DNA of 64,000 nucleotides from positions 62,001-126,000 of the forward strand of contig JANQAI010000003.1 of the NCBI GenBank assembly GCA_024707145.1, given 5' to 3'. The notes under the pieces were generated by a model, which was given only the letters and a program-made list of their open reading frames with translations, was not told the origin of the DNA and did not search any database. Position numbers and translations under genes: made by a program. This DNA comes from Magnetospirillum sp. GTDB taxonomy: Bacteria; Pseudomonadota; Alphaproteobacteria; Rhodospirillales; Magnetospirillaceae. This document shows positions 18,583 through 30,838 of this stretch, piece after piece. Every line of letters starts with the position of its first letter. The stretch's first letter is position 1.

Positions 18583-19851
18583 TCAGCCGGGCCGGGTCTG
18601 GCCGCTGCCCAGCACCTTGTACTTGAAGGTGCACAGCTGCTCGACGCCGACGGGGCCGCGGGCATGCATGCGCCCGGTGGAGATGCCGATCTCGGCGCCC
18701 ATCCCGAACTCGCCGCCATCGGCGAACTGGGTCGAGGCGTTCCAGCACACGATGGCCGAGTCGCAGCCGTTGAGGAAGGTCTCGGCGGCGGCGGCGTCCT
18801 CGGTGACGATGGCCTCGGTGTGATGGCTGCCATGGGCGTTGATGTGGTCGATGGCGGCCTGCACGCCGTCCACCAGCTTCACCGAGATGATGGCGTCCAG
18901 ATACTCGGTGCGCCAATCCTCGTCAGTGGCCGGCACCACGCGCCCGTCCACCGCCTGGGCGGCATCGTCGCCGCGCACCTCGCAGCCGGCGTCCAGCAGG
19001 TCGCGCACCAGCAGCGGCAGCTGCGCCTCGGCCTTGCGGTCCACCAGCAGGGTCTCGGTGGCGCCGCAAACGCCGATGCGCCGCATCTTGGCGTTCAGCA
19101 CCAGCTTGCGCGCCATGGCCGGGTCGGCGGCACCGTCCACATAGGTGTGGCAGATGCCTTCCAGATGCTGGAACAGGGGGATGCGGCTCTCGGCGTTGAC
19201 GCGGGCCACCAGCGACTTGCCGCCGCGCGGCACGATGACGTCGATGTACTCGGTCATGGTCAGCATCTCGCCCACCGCGGCGCGGTCGGTGACCGGGATC
19301 ATCTGCACCGCGTCCTCGGGCAGGCCGGCGGTACGGATGCCCTGCAGCAGGGCCGCCATGATGGCCTGGGAGGAATGGAAGCTCTCCGAGCCGCCGCGCA
19401 GGATGGCGGCGTTGCCCGACTTCAGGCACAGGCCGGCGGCATCGGCGGTGACGTTGGGGCGGCTCTCGTAGATGATGCCGATCACCCCCAGCGGCACGGC
19501 GACGCGCTGGATCTTCAGGCCGTTGGGGCGGTCCCATTCCGCCAGCACGCGGCCGACCGGGTCGGGCAATTCGGCGATGACCTCCAGGCCGGCGGCCATG
19601 GATTCGATGCGGGCGTCGTTCAGCATCAGCCGGTCCAGCAGCGCCTTGGTCAGGCCCTTGGCCTCGCCCGCCGCCATATCCTTGGCGTTGGCGTCCCTGA
19701 TGGCCCCGGCATGGGCGCGGATGGCCGCCGCCGCCGCCCGCAGCGCCGCGTCCTTGGCCGGGCCCGGCACCAGCGCCAAGACGTGGGCGGCGGCGCGTGC
19801 CTTGCGGCCAAGCTCGGTCATCAGCGTGTGGATATCGGTCTGGCTGCTCAT
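18583..19851 (-). CDS. proA: Gamma-glutamyl phosphate reductase
   Basis: Second step of proline synthesis: NADPH reduction of gamma-glutamyl phosphate. 422 residues from ATG 19851 ([11 protein letters not shown]). Seen: [66 protein letters not shown] (aldehyde-dehydrogenase-like catalytic segment) and [14 protein letters not shown]. Downstream of proB, separated by a small lipoprotein gene on the opposite strand. Confidence 0.96.
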   Translation of the reverse strand: MSSQTDIHTLMTELGRKARAAAHVLALVPGPAKDAALRAAAAAIRAHAGAIRDANAKDMAAGEAKGLTKALLDRLMLNDARIESMAAGLEVIAELPDPVGRVLAEWDRPNGLKIQRVAVPLGVIGIIYESRPNVTADAAGLCLKSGNAAILRGGSESFHSSQAIMAALLQGIRTAGLPEDAVQMIPVTDRAAVGEMLTMTEYIDVIVPRGGKSLVARVNAESRIPLFQHLEGICHTYVDGAADPAMARKLVLNAKMRRIGVCGATETLLVDRKAEAQLPLLVRDLLDAGCEVRGDDAAQAVDGRVVPATDEDWRTEYLDAIISVKLVDGVQAAIDHINAHGSHHTEAIVTEDAAAAETFLNGCDSAIVCWNASTQFADGGEFGMGAEIGISTGRMHARGPVGVEQLCTFKYKVLGSGQTRPG

Positions 19852-19971
19852 GGTCACTTTCCCTAACAAGGGGTCCAGGGTAACGGAAAAATCCGGTGCG
19901 GCACAAATGCGCTTGTCGAACCAATCGCCCGGCCCGGCGTTCAGCACAGGGGTTGCACAGGGAGAACGGTC

Positions 19972-20139
19972 ATGCGTCTTTTCGCCGCCATCGCCGCGTT
20001 GTCCACCCTGCTGTCCCTCGGCGCCTGCGGCGGGGACGAGAAGCGGACGGTGGTGGTTACCCCCGCCCCGGGCCAGACGGTCGTGGTGCCGCCGGAAGGC
20101 GACGTCCGCAAATGCCCGCCCGGCGAGACCAGTTGCTGA
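19972..20139 (+). CDS. Small lipoprotein (55 aa)
   Basis: An ATG at 19972 with RBS AGGGAGA opens a 55-residue frame. The N-terminus [19 protein letters not shown] is a clear type II signal with lipobox LGAC and cleavage before Cys19; GG after the Cys lacks the Asp+2 retention signal. The mature part has a Val/Pro-rich stretch ([17 protein letters not shown]) and ends KCPPGETSC with two further Cys. It resembles small outer-membrane or periplasmic lipoproteins of unknown role. It lies on the plus strand in the gap between proB and proA, both on the minus strand. Confidence 0.78.
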   Translation: MRLFAAIAALSTLLSLGACGGDEKRTVVVTPAPGQTVVVPPEGDVRKCPPGETSC

Positions 20140-20145
20140 CGGGCA

Positions 20146-22471
<2,326 letters not shown>

Positions 22472-22597
22472 TCAAGCGCCGGGCGCGTGCCTCCGCGCGC
22501 TTGGCTCACGCTCGCATAAGCTCGCGGGGCCTCAACGGCCCAGTCCCTCGCTTACGCTCGCTTCGGGTGCCCGGGGCACCACCATTCCAAATAGCAA

Positions 22598-22626
22598 AAA
22601 GGGGAACGGATGGACCGTTCCCCTTT
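22598..22626 (-). terminator. Terminator of rplU-rpmA
   Basis: A 12-bp stem AAAGGGGAACGG / CCGTTCCCCTTT with a 5-nt loop is followed on the minus strand by TTGCTATTTGG, the T run overlapping the stem end. It begins 29 nt after the rpmA stop. Confidence 0.85.
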
Positions 22627-22655
22627 CGCAAAACCACTCCGTCGGGGACGGCCGA

Positions 22656-22922
22656 TTACTCGGCGGCCTCCGGCAGCGGGGCGATGTCGATGAAGGTGCG
22701 CTCGCCGCGATGGCGGAAGGTCACCTTGCCGGCGGCGGTGGCGAACAAGGTGTGATCCTTGCCCATGCCGACATTGGCGCCGGGATAGAACTTGGTGCCG
22801 CGCTGACGGACGATGATGTTGCCCGGAATGACGACTTCGCCGCCGAACTTCTTGACGCCCAGGCGCTGACCCGCAGAATCGCGACCGTTGCGGGACGAGC
22901 CACCAGCCTTTTTATGAGCCAT
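22656..22922 (-). CDS. rpmA: 50S ribosomal protein L27
   Basis: 88 residues. The N-terminus [20 protein letters not shown] is typical and needs no N-terminal processing; next come [10 protein letters not shown] and [24 protein letters not shown]27 reaches the peptidyl-transferase centre. It follows rplU by 27 nt. Confidence 0.97.
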   Translation of the reverse strand: MAHKKAGGSSRNGRDSAGQRLGVKKFGGEVVIPGNIIVRQRGTKFYPGANVGMGKDHTLFATAAGKVTFRHRGERTFIDIAPLPEAAE

Positions 22923-22949
22923 GGTTTAACTCCTAACTTAACCCGCGGC

Positions 22950-23252
22950 TCAGCCGGCGGCGATGTCGGTGATGCGCAGGATGGTGATGTCCTGGCGGTG
23001 GCCGTTCTTGCGGCGCGAATTCTGGCGGCGGCGCTTCTTGAAGACGATGATCTTCTCGCCGCGGGCCTGGGCGACGACCTGGGCGGTCACCTTGGCACCG
23101 GCAACGACCGGAGCACCGATCTTGTCGCCAACCATCAGCACCTGGTCGAGCACGACCTCGGAGCCCGCTTCGCCGGCCAGCTTCTCGACGCGGATCACGT
23201 CGTCCTTGGCCACCTTGTACTGCTTACCGCCGGTCTGAATGACTGCGAACAT
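22950..23252 (-). CDS. rplU: 50S ribosomal protein L21
   Basis: 100 residues from ATG 23252 (a GTG lies one codon upstream), with AGGA 9 nt before. Seen: [14 protein letters not shown] at the N-terminus, then [20 protein letters not shown] and the basic [17 protein letters not shown] segment that binds 23S rRNA. First gene of rplU-rpmA. Confidence 0.97.
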   Translation of the reverse strand: MFAVIQTGGKQYKVAKDDVIRVEKLAGEAGSEVVLDQVLMVGDKIGAPVVAGAKVTAQVVAQARGEKIIVFKKRRRQNSRRKNGHRQDITILRITDIAAG

Positions 23253-23315
23253 CACGATTCGTCCTGAGCAAAAATGAACTGGCGCGCCCAGGGCTACCCG
23301 GCGCGAGAGGGCGCA

Positions 23316-23343
23316 ACTATACTCGGGCGAAACCGAGAGTCAA
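23316..23343 (-). promoter_or_regulatory. Promoter of rplU-rpmA
   Basis: Minus strand: -35 TTGACT (23343-23338), 16-bp spacer, -10 TATAGT (23321-23316). A ~55-nt leader precedes the rplU ATG. This is one of the clearest sigma-70 type promoters in the window. Confidence 0.85.
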
Positions 23344-23394
23344 GCGATTGATGGGGCCGCGTTTTCGCAGGTGTTCCCCCACCCGCGGAATCGA

Positions 23395-23427
23395 ATGGGG
23401 CGGCACGCCCATCGAGTGCCGCCCCAT
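23395..23427 (-). terminator. Strong hairpin after the 30-aa microprotein
   Basis: A 12-bp perfect stem ATGGGGCGGCAC / GTGCCGCCCCAT with a 9-nt loop begins 5 nt past the microprotein stop. No T run follows, so it may stabilise the mRNA end or act with Rho. Confidence 0.6.
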
Positions 23428-23432
23428 CCACG

Positions 23433-23525
23433 TCACATCAGAACCATCATAAATCCCAGGGCCAGATAAGCCAGACCGGGAAGGGACGCGACGCCAGCTT
23501 CGGCGAGCAGATGGAACCTTTCCAT
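23433..23525 (-). CDS. Putative 30-residue hydrophobic microprotein
   Basis: An ATG at 23525, preceded by GGGGG at good spacing, opens a 30-codon frame. It starts MERFHLLAEAGV, has a single hydrophobic segment around PGLAYLALGFMMVLM, and stops on TGA. A strong hairpin follows at once. The compact unit (RBS, ORF, hairpin) between rplU and ahcY suggests a real small membrane protein. I do not recognise a family. Confidence 0.5.
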   Translation of the reverse strand: MERFHLLAEAGVASLPGLAYLALGFMMVLM

Positions 23526-23702
23526 GTGTACCCCCTGTCGTTCCTCTTGTCTGCCGCCACGCGGCCCATGCAAGGAAGGATGCGACGAAGGTATGAGGCG
23601 ACCTTAACCAATCGTTTAGGTATTGTGCACTGCGCAATGGGAAGCCTACACCTGCGTTTCGCGCACGCGGAATTGCTTAAAATTCCGTTTATCGCACGAA
23701 CA
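23526..23702. other. Non-coding gap between the microprotein and the ahcY terminator
   Basis: About 180 bp, AT-richer than average near 23670-23700. It should hold the promoter for the microprotein (minus strand), but no clear -35/-10 pair was found. Confidence 0.35.
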
Positions 23703-23703
23703 A

Positions 23704-23730
23704 AAAGGGCTCCCCGAGGGGGAGCCCTTT
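23704..23730 (-). terminator. Terminator of ahcY
   Basis: A 12-bp stem AAAGGGCTCCCC / GGGGAGCCCTTT, 3-nt loop, then TTTTTG on the minus strand; it lies 20 nt after the stop. Confidence 0.92.
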
Positions 23731-23749
23731 GTCTTTCCAAGAGAAAGAC

Positions 23750-25147
<1,398 letters not shown>

Positions 25148-25216
25148 GGTTCGCGCCCTTTTTGGGAATTGTCCTGAGCCTGCTTGTAGCAGCCCGCCAC
25201 CGGAAAGGCAACGACG

Positions 25217-25236
25217 ACATAAAGATATGTTTATGT
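25217..25236. promoter_or_regulatory. Palindromic operator upstream of ahcY (SahR-like)
   Basis: ACATAAAGATATGTTTATGT is a 20-bp palindrome with 7-bp perfect arms, standing out as AT-rich in a GC-rich region, 70 nt upstream of the ahcY ATG. In several proteobacteria ahcY is controlled by SahR, an ArsR-family repressor that senses SAH and uses palindromes with an AAGATAT core. Assignment to SahR is inference; no regulator gene is in the window. Confidence 0.55.
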
Positions 25237-25375
25237 GAGCATGAGGGCCCAGAGGTGCGTTTTACGCAGGCCGCCATGTCGGCCGCTTCCGGCCGGCGCA
25301 TAGCTGCAACCCACACTTTGGTGTAGATTTGGACTGACCACTTGGGGCGTTCGCTCCCGGGAGGGAGACCGAACC

Positions 25376-26473
25376 ATGATCGCCACGTCCATCTTCCCCA
25401 CACGCTACGTCCAGGGCGCCGGCGCCCTGTCGCTGCTGAGCGAGGAGGCCCGCCGCCTGGGCGACACCGCGCTGGCGGTGGTCGATCCGGCCGTGCTGCT
25501 TCCGGTGGCGCAGGCCGCCCGGCGCGGCGCCATCGTCATCGCCCTGGAGACCTTCAACGGCGAATGCTCGGACGAGGAGATCGAGCGGCTGGCCAGCCGC
25601 GCCCGTGACCTAGATGCCAACGTGATCATCGGTGCCGGCGGCGGCAAGGCGCTGGACACCGCCAAGGCGGTGGCCCACCTGCTGAGCCTGCCGGTGGCGG
25701 TCGTGCCCACCCTGGCCTCCACCGACGCGCCGTGCAGCGCCCTGTCGGTGGTCTACAGCGCCGAGGGCGCCTTCAAGCGCTATCTGGTGCTGCCGCGCAA
25801 TCCCGATCTGGTGCTGGTGGACACCCAGGTCATCGCCGCCGCGCCGGTGCGCTTCCTGGTGTCGGGCATGGGCGACGCCCTGTCCACCCTGTTCGAAGCG
25901 GAAGATTGTGCCGCCAGCGGCGCGGCGAACATGACCGGCCGCCCCGGCACCATGACGGCGCTGGGGCTGGCCCGCCTGTGCTTCGACACCTTGCTGGCCG
26001 ACGGCGTCGCCGCCAAGCGGGCCTGCGAGGCCAAGACCGTGTCGCCGGCCCTGGAGCGCGTCGTCGAAGCCAACACCCTGCTGTCGGGCCTGGGTTTCGA
26101 GAGCGGCGGGCTGTCCGGCGCGCACGCCATCCACAACGGCCTGACCGCGCTGCCCGCCACCCATCCCTATTGGCATGGCGAGAAGGTGGCGATGGGCACC
26201 CTGGCTCTGCTGATGCTCACCGGCCGGCCGCGATCCACCATCACCACGGTCTATGGCTTCTGCGAATCCGTCGGCCTGCCCACCACCCTGGCCGATATCG
26301 GCCTGGCCGACGTCACCGACGGCGAGTTGGCGCGGGTGGCGGAAATGGCCTGCGAGCCGAATGAAACCATTCACAACATCGCCGGCGGCGTCACCCCCGA
26401 GCAGGTGGTGGCGGCGCTGAAGGCGGCCGACGGCGAGGGACGGCGGCGCCACCACCGGCAGGCGGCGGAGTAG
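25376..26473 (+). CDS. gldA: Glycerol dehydrogenase (iron-containing ADH family)
   Basis: 365 residues. Oxidises glycerol to dihydroxyacetone with NAD, metal-dependent. Seen: IGAGGGKALDTAKAVAHLL (nucleotide binding), VPTLASTDAPCSALSVVY, MGDALSTLFEAE (metal ligand Asp region), GGLSGAHAIHNGLTALP and THPYWHGEKVAMG (metal His). RBS GGGAGG is ~10 nt before ATG 25376. The divergent neighbour is ahcY. It could act on a related diol; the SGAHA/HGEK pattern is typical of GldA. Confidence 0.88.
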   Translation: MIATSIFPTRYVQGAGALSLLSEEARRLGDTALAVVDPAVLLPVAQAARRGAIVIALETFNGECSDEEIERLASRARDLDANVIIGAGGGKALDTAKAVAHLLSLPVAVVPTLASTDAPCSALSVVYSAEGAFKRYLVLPRNPDLVLVDTQVIAAAPVRFLVSGMGDALSTLFEAEDCAASGAANMTGRPGTMTALGLARLCFDTLLADGVAAKRACEAKTVSPALERVVEANTLLSGLGFESGGLSGAHAIHNGLTALPATHPYWHGEKVAMGTLALLMLTGRPRSTITTVYGFCESVGLPTTLADIGLADVTDGELARVAEMACEPNETIHNIAGGVTPEQVVAALKAADGEGRRRHHRQAAE

Positions 26474-26546
26474 TCCGGCCGGTCTGTTCCCGCCGGTCCG
26501 CAAATGTGCTACCCCTGAACCACGGCGCCGCAAGGACGAGGGGGAC

Positions 26547-27635
26547 ATGCCGCATCTGGTTGGCAAGGTGATGGATTCGCACCTAGCGGACCTGTTCACC
26601 CTGTGGCGCGCCGCCACTCCCGAGGAACTGGCCCAGGCCGAGACCGCCGGCCGCTTCGACCGCCATCGCGACCACCTGCTGGTCATCGAGGAGGCGGACG
26701 GGCACACCCGCTACCGCCATTACGGCCGTTCCTTCACCCTGCACTTCGGCAAGGACCTGACCGGCCAGGCCATCGACGCCCTGCCCAGTGACGTGCTGAC
26801 GCCCGGCCGGCGCGGCATCCTGGCCTTCGAGTACGCCTACGCCCACAAGGTGGGCAAGCCGCTGTGGCGCTCCTATACCGCCCAGTTCGACGACGGCATG
26901 CGCCAGACCTGGCAGCGGCTGGTGCTGCCCGCCGGCCCCGGCCGGCTGCTGGTGGGCGCCTACGACGTGGAGCCGCCCCGGCTGATCGACACCGGCTCGG
27001 CCAAGGGCCTGCTGCGCCTGGTCATCGAGCGAGTGCCCGTGGTGCTGGACGAGGCGGGCGCGGTGGCGGACCTGGCGCTGTCGCTGCAGGCCTTCGGCGA
27101 CACCCAGGTGCAGGTGGCCGAACTGGAGGTGCTGGCCAGCCGCGATCCGCTGACCAACACCTCCAACCTGCGCCATTTCCACCATCTGGCCGGCATGGAA
27201 CTGGAGCATGCGCGCCGCATGGGCCGCTCCTTCGCGCTGCTGGCGCTGGACATCGACCATTTCAAGCGCATCAACGACAGCTACGGCCACGCCGCCGGCG
27301 ATTCCGCGCTGAAGGCCTTCGCCGCCGCCTGCCGCACCGCGTTGCGCGAGCCCGACATCCTGGGCCGGCTGGGCGGCGAGGAATTCGCCGTCGCCCTGCC
27401 CAATACCGGGGCGGAGGGCGCCCTGGTCATCGCCGAACGCCTGCGCCGACTGGTGGAGGAGCTGCGTCCGCCGCTGTCCGGCGGTGACACCCTGTCCTTC
27501 ACCGTCAGCATCGGCGTGGCCACCTGCGGCCCCGATTCCTACCCCGGCATCCCCGACCTGCTGGCCCGCGCCGACGAGGCGCTCTACGCCGCGAAGAAGG
27601 CCGGCCGCAATCGGGTCATCCTGGCAGAGGGATGA
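26547..27635 (+). CDS. Diguanylate cyclase with N-terminal PAS-like sensor
   Basis: 362 residues. The N-terminal ~170 residues look like a PAS_5-type module (DLFTLWRAATPEELAQAE, HYGRSFTLHFGKDLTG). A short linker helix leads to a GGDEF domain (~195-360): DPLTNTSNLRHFHHL, LDIDHFKRINDSYGHAAGD and the active signature GRLGGEEFAVALP. REPD five residues before GGEEF matches the RxxD inhibitory site, so product feedback is expected. No EAL domain and no membrane segment. It makes cyclic di-GMP; the signal is unknown. Convergent with the zeta-partner gene. Confidence 0.9.
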   Translation: MPHLVGKVMDSHLADLFTLWRAATPEELAQAETAGRFDRHRDHLLVIEEADGHTRYRHYGRSFTLHFGKDLTGQAIDALPSDVLTPGRRGILAFEYAYAHKVGKPLWRSYTAQFDDGMRQTWQRLVLPAGPGRLLVGAYDVEPPRLIDTGSAKGLLRLVIERVPVVLDEAGAVADLALSLQAFGDTQVQVAELEVLASRDPLTNTSNLRHFHHLAGMELEHARRMGRSFALLALDIDHFKRINDSYGHAAGDSALKAFAAACRTALREPDILGRLGGEEFAVALPNTGAEGALVIAERLRRLVEELRPPLSGGDTLSFTVSIGVATCGPDSYPGIPDLLARADEALYAAKKAGRNRVILAEG

Positions 27636-27640
27636 ACCTG

Positions 27641-27931
27641 TCAGGCGTGACGATGAACGGCGGCCTGACGCTGCAGCCGCTCGATTGCAAATTCGTCCTC
27701 TTCCGTCACCGGCTGCCCCAGACGGAGAACGATATGCCCCCCCACCCCATCGGGACTGGAAAGGAAGCAGAGTGCTTCGCCTTCCCAATGCACGGCCAGC
27801 CCGTTCTCACGCGCTACATTTTCCAGGCGCTGGCGGGTCCAGGCGCCACGCGTGTCGGCAAGAACCTGCTGTTGGAAACGGCGTTCCACCTCGCGCGCCC
27901 AGGCGCTACCGAAACGTTCCCGATCAGTCAT
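27641..27931 (-). CDS. Small partner of zeta-like kinase, unknown
   Basis: 96 residues. The N-terminal half is charged and helical (TDRERFGSAWAREVERRFQQQ); the second half looks like a small beta/alpha domain (LAVHWEGEALCFLSSPDGV, GHIVLRLGQPVTEEDEFAIE). No known family recognised. It overlaps the kinase gene by ATGA, so the two are almost certainly translated together. By position it could be an antitoxin or accessory subunit, though in classical epsilon-zeta modules the antitoxin comes first. Confidence 0.65.
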   Translation of the reverse strand: MTDRERFGSAWAREVERRFQQQVLADTRGAWTRQRLENVARENGLAVHWEGEALCFLSSPDGVGGHIVLRLGQPVTEEDEFAIERLQRQAAVHRHA

Positions 27932-28518
27932 CGGCCGTCTCCCAGTTCCCACGGAAAGGTTAAGCTTCGCAGATCCAATCCCTCCCGCCATCCATCCACG
28001 AGAAGATGCGGGGTGGCGGAGCTATTGTCGAACACGACCACACGATCACAGATCGCCGCGTGGTCGCGCAAGAGCGATATGGACCGAGCAAAGCGTCGCC
28101 GCACGTCAACTTCGGGTACGCCGTGCCCACCCAGGGACACCCGCTTCGCCACCCGGCTCAGGGAAATTTCCGCATTGGCGACGCCCACGTAGAGAAGGCC
28201 GAATTTCCATCCTACTTCCGCACGCCAAGGCTCACGTCGTAGGCCCGCGATAAGGCGCAGGTAGCGATGGGACGACAGGGTGGTTTCCACGGCGAAGCTC
28301 GTCCTGGCGGCAAGGTGAGCTTCGACAGCCTCGATACTGAAGCGCCCAGCCCGGACATCGCTTCTCCACCCTTCCCTCTTCAGGGCTTTCGCGATTTCAT
28401 CCGTGTTAACGAAGGCGTTGGTGGGAATGGCGCCCCCCAGAACCGCACGGGCCAAAGTGGTCTTGCCCGCACCATTTGGCCCGCCGATGATCCACATCCA
28501 GGGGACTTCGGTCACCAT
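27928..28518 (-). CDS. Zeta-toxin-like P-loop kinase (COG4185 type)
   Basis: 196 residues. P-loop GGPNGAGKTT near residue 16, NTDEIAKAL (catalytic Asp region), FAVETTLSS (Glu-Thr-Thr after strand 3) and RVAKRVSLGGHGVPEVDVRRRF, the GGH-VP-RR lid block shared by this family. Zeta proteins phosphorylate UDP-N-acetylglucosamine or other small substrates; many chromosomal relatives are uncharacterised. The ATG at 28518 follows the cupin stop by 17 nt. The region looks lower in GC than the flanking PTS genes, which suggests transfer. Toxicity is not shown by sequence. Confidence 0.8.
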   Translation of the reverse strand: MVTEVPWMWIIGGPNGAGKTTLARAVLGGAIPTNAFVNTDEIAKALKREGWRSDVRAGRFSIEAVEAHLAARTSFAVETTLSSHRYLRLIAGLRREPWRAEVGWKFGLLYVGVANAEISLSRVAKRVSLGGHGVPEVDVRRRFARSISLLRDHAAICDRVVVFDNSSATPHLLVDGWREGLDLRSLTFPWELGDGR

Positions 28519-28535
28519 CGCGGCGTACTTGCCCC

Positions 28536-28955
28536 CTACTTGTCCACCGCCACGTTGGCGGTGCCGTCGGCACCCATGGACACCGCCAGGATGCGGACCG
28601 GCGTCGCACCGGCATTGATGCCCTTGTGGGGAACGCGGATGGCTTCCATGAAGGCGTCGCCCGGGCGGAAGGTCTGCTTGCCCTTGGCGCCGTAATCCAC
28701 CGTCACCTCGCCCTCCAGGATATAGGCGAACATGGGGGCGGGATGGTGGTGCAGCACCGTCTCGGCGCCGGGGGCGATGGTGACGATCTGCGCCGTCACC
28801 TTGGCGGAGCCGGTGGCGGGATAGCGGATATCCTCGCCGGTCACGGTCTTGCCGGTGTCCAGCAGGACCTGGGACGGATAGGCCTCGGATGCGGACGCGG
28901 CCAGAGGCGCCCCGGCCAGGACGGCGAGGACGCAGCACAGAAGAATGCGGCCCAT
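28536..28955 (-). CDS. Secreted cupin-domain protein
   Basis: 139 residues with a Sec signal peptide (MGRILLCCVLAVLAGAPLAASAS) and a single cupin: the first motif is TVLHHHPAPMFAYILEGEVTV, with three consecutive His as likely metal ligands, and the second is FRPGDAFMEAIRVPHKGIN. Periplasmic; the substrate is unknown. It starts 5 nt after the ptsP stop, so it belongs to that transcript, and is followed by the zeta-like gene. Confidence 0.82.
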   Translation of the reverse strand: MGRILLCCVLAVLAGAPLAASASEAYPSQVLLDTGKTVTGEDIRYPATGSAKVTAQIVTIAPGAETVLHHHPAPMFAYILEGEVTVDYGAKGKQTFRPGDAFMEAIRVPHKGINAGATPVRILAVSMGADGTANVAVDK

Positions 28956-28960
28956 GGGGC

Positions 28961-30763
28961 TCAGTCCTCTCCCTCATTGAAACCGTCGAGCAATTGCGCG
29001 ATGCGCGCACTGTCGCTCTGGTCCATGATAACACGGGCGCGCCGGGTCGCCGCCACCAGATCCATGGCACGGATGCGCTGCTTCACCACCGGGATATTGG
29101 TGGCCGACATGGACAGGTCGCGGATGCCCAGTCCCAGCAGCAGGGCGGTGAAGCGCGGGTCGCCCGCCACCTCGCCGCAGACGCAGACGGGAATGCGGGC
29201 ACGCAGGGCCGCCTCGGCCGAGAACTGGATCAGCCGCAGCACCGCCGGATGCAGCGGGTTGTAAAGATGGGCCACTGATTCGTCGGCACGGTCGATGGCC
29301 AGGGTGTACTGGGTCAGGTCGTTGGTGCCGATGGCGAAGAAATCGGCGTGCCAGGCCAGGGCATCGGCGGCCAGGGCGGCGCCGGGCACCTCGATCATCA
29401 CGCCCAGCGGCGGCAGCGGGTCGGACATGGGCACGCCCTTGCGCTTCAGGCGCTTGACCACGTTGTCCATGGCCTCGCGCACCGCCCGCATCTCCTCCAC
29501 CGTCGCCACCAGCGGCACCAGGATTTTGACCGGCCCGTAGGCCGACACCCGCAGGCCGGCGGCCAGTTGGGCGTCCAGCAATTCGGGACGCGACAGCGAC
29601 AGCCGCACCGCCCGCAGCCCCAGCGAGGGATTGGCCCCGGTGACGATGCCGAGGCCCTGGGCCAGCTTGTCGCCGCCCACGTCGAGGGTGCGGATGGTCA
29701 CCGGCCGGCCGGCCATGCGGGTGACCAGATCCTTCAGGATGTGGAACTGCTCGTCCTCGCCGGGAATATCCTCGCGGTTCATGAACAGGAATTCCGAGCG
29801 CAGCAGGCCGATGCCCTCGGCCCCCGCCGCCAGCACCGAGTCCACTTCGCCCGGCAGCTCGATATTGGCCTGCAGCTGGATGCGGGCGCCGTCCTTGGTC
29901 ACCGCCGCCACGTCCTTGAGGCGGGTGAGCGCGCGGCGTCCGCGCAGGAACTCGGCGCGGTGGTGGCGATAGGTTTCCAGCACCTCGGGGCGGGGATTGA
30001 GGATCACCTTGCCGGCGCGGCCGTCGATGATGGCGAGGTCGCCCGAACGCACGCCGCGCATCAGGCCGGCGACGCCCAGCACCGCCGGCAGGCCCAGCGA
30101 ACGCGCCATGATGGCGGTGTGGCTTTCGGCGCCGCCCAGCACGGTGGCGAGGCCGGCCACCTGCTTGGGGTCCAGCAGCGCGGTGTCGGCCGGGGTCAGC
30201 TCCTCGGCCAGGATGATGGCGTTCTTGGGCAGCACCTGGAACGGGCGGTAGGGCGCCCCGGTCAGGTTGCGGATCAGGCGGCGGCCAAGGTCGCGGATGT
30301 CGGCGACGCGGGCCGACAGGTAGGAATCCTCCATGGCCTCGAAGCCGCGGGCGATCTCGTCGATCTCGCGCTGGACGGCGGCCTCGGCATTGACGCGGTC
30401 GGTCTCGATGCGGCGATGGACTCCGCGGATCAGCCGCGAGCCGTGTAGCATCTGCTGGTAGGCATCCAGCAGGTAACCCAGTTCCTCGGCGGCGGCGCCG
30501 TCCAGCCCCTCGGCCTTCATCTGCAGCTGCGCCACCTGGCGGCCGGCGCGCTCGGCCGCCTCGGCGAAACGGGCCTTCTCGGCCTCGACGCGCGCCAGGG
30601 GCAGCTTGTATTCGGGAACGCGAACCGCCTCGGCGTCATGGCGATGGATGATGCCGATGGCAATGCCGCGGCTGACGCCGGTCCCTTCGAGGGTCAGTTC
30701 GGCGGCGGGAACGGCGGCGGTGGCGCGGGGCGTCTCGGTGTCGCCTGGTGTGATGGGCTTCAT
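28961..30763 (-). CDS. ptsP: PEP-protein phosphotransferase, enzyme I
   Basis: 600 residues. Takes phosphate from PEP and passes it to HPr. Seen: the HPr-binding N-terminal domain, the active-site His in LGGAESHTAIMARSLGLPAVLG, the PEP-binding barrel with EGIGLLRSEFLFM and FFAIGTNDLTQYTLAIDR, and the catalytic Cys in PVCVCGEVAGD. There is no N-terminal GAF domain, so this is EI-type rather than EI-Ntr. In alphaproteobacteria lacking sugar permeases this EI feeds a regulatory chain. Confidence 0.94.
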   Translation of the reverse strand: MKPITPGDTETPRATAAVPAAELTLEGTGVSRGIAIGIIHRHDAEAVRVPEYKLPLARVEAEKARFAEAAERAGRQVAQLQMKAEGLDGAAAEELGYLLDAYQQMLHGSRLIRGVHRRIETDRVNAEAAVQREIDEIARGFEAMEDSYLSARVADIRDLGRRLIRNLTGAPYRPFQVLPKNAIILAEELTPADTALLDPKQVAGLATVLGGAESHTAIMARSLGLPAVLGVAGLMRGVRSGDLAIIDGRAGKVILNPRPEVLETYRHHRAEFLRGRRALTRLKDVAAVTKDGARIQLQANIELPGEVDSVLAAGAEGIGLLRSEFLFMNREDIPGEDEQFHILKDLVTRMAGRPVTIRTLDVGGDKLAQGLGIVTGANPSLGLRAVRLSLSRPELLDAQLAAGLRVSAYGPVKILVPLVATVEEMRAVREAMDNVVKRLKRKGVPMSDPLPPLGVMIEVPGAALAADALAWHADFFAIGTNDLTQYTLAIDRADESVAHLYNPLHPAVLRLIQFSAEAALRARIPVCVCGEVAGDPRFTALLLGLGIRDLSMSATNIPVVKQRIRAMDLVAATRRARVIMDQSDSARIAQLLDGFNEGED

Positions 30764-30838
30764 CCGTCTCCTTCTCGAACGCGTCCGTCCCTGTCCGGCC
30801 GATTGTTCCCCGGCCTGCCTTGTTGCTTATGTAGGCGC

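Noticed and set aside
25148..25375. SAH or SAM riboswitch upstream of ahcY
   Set aside because: I could not find the conserved cores of the SAH or SAM riboswitches; the palindrome fits a DNA operator better.
29348..30448. Long plus-strand frame opposite ptsP
   Set aside because: Antisense shadow with His/Gln/Gly-rich composition and no family motif.
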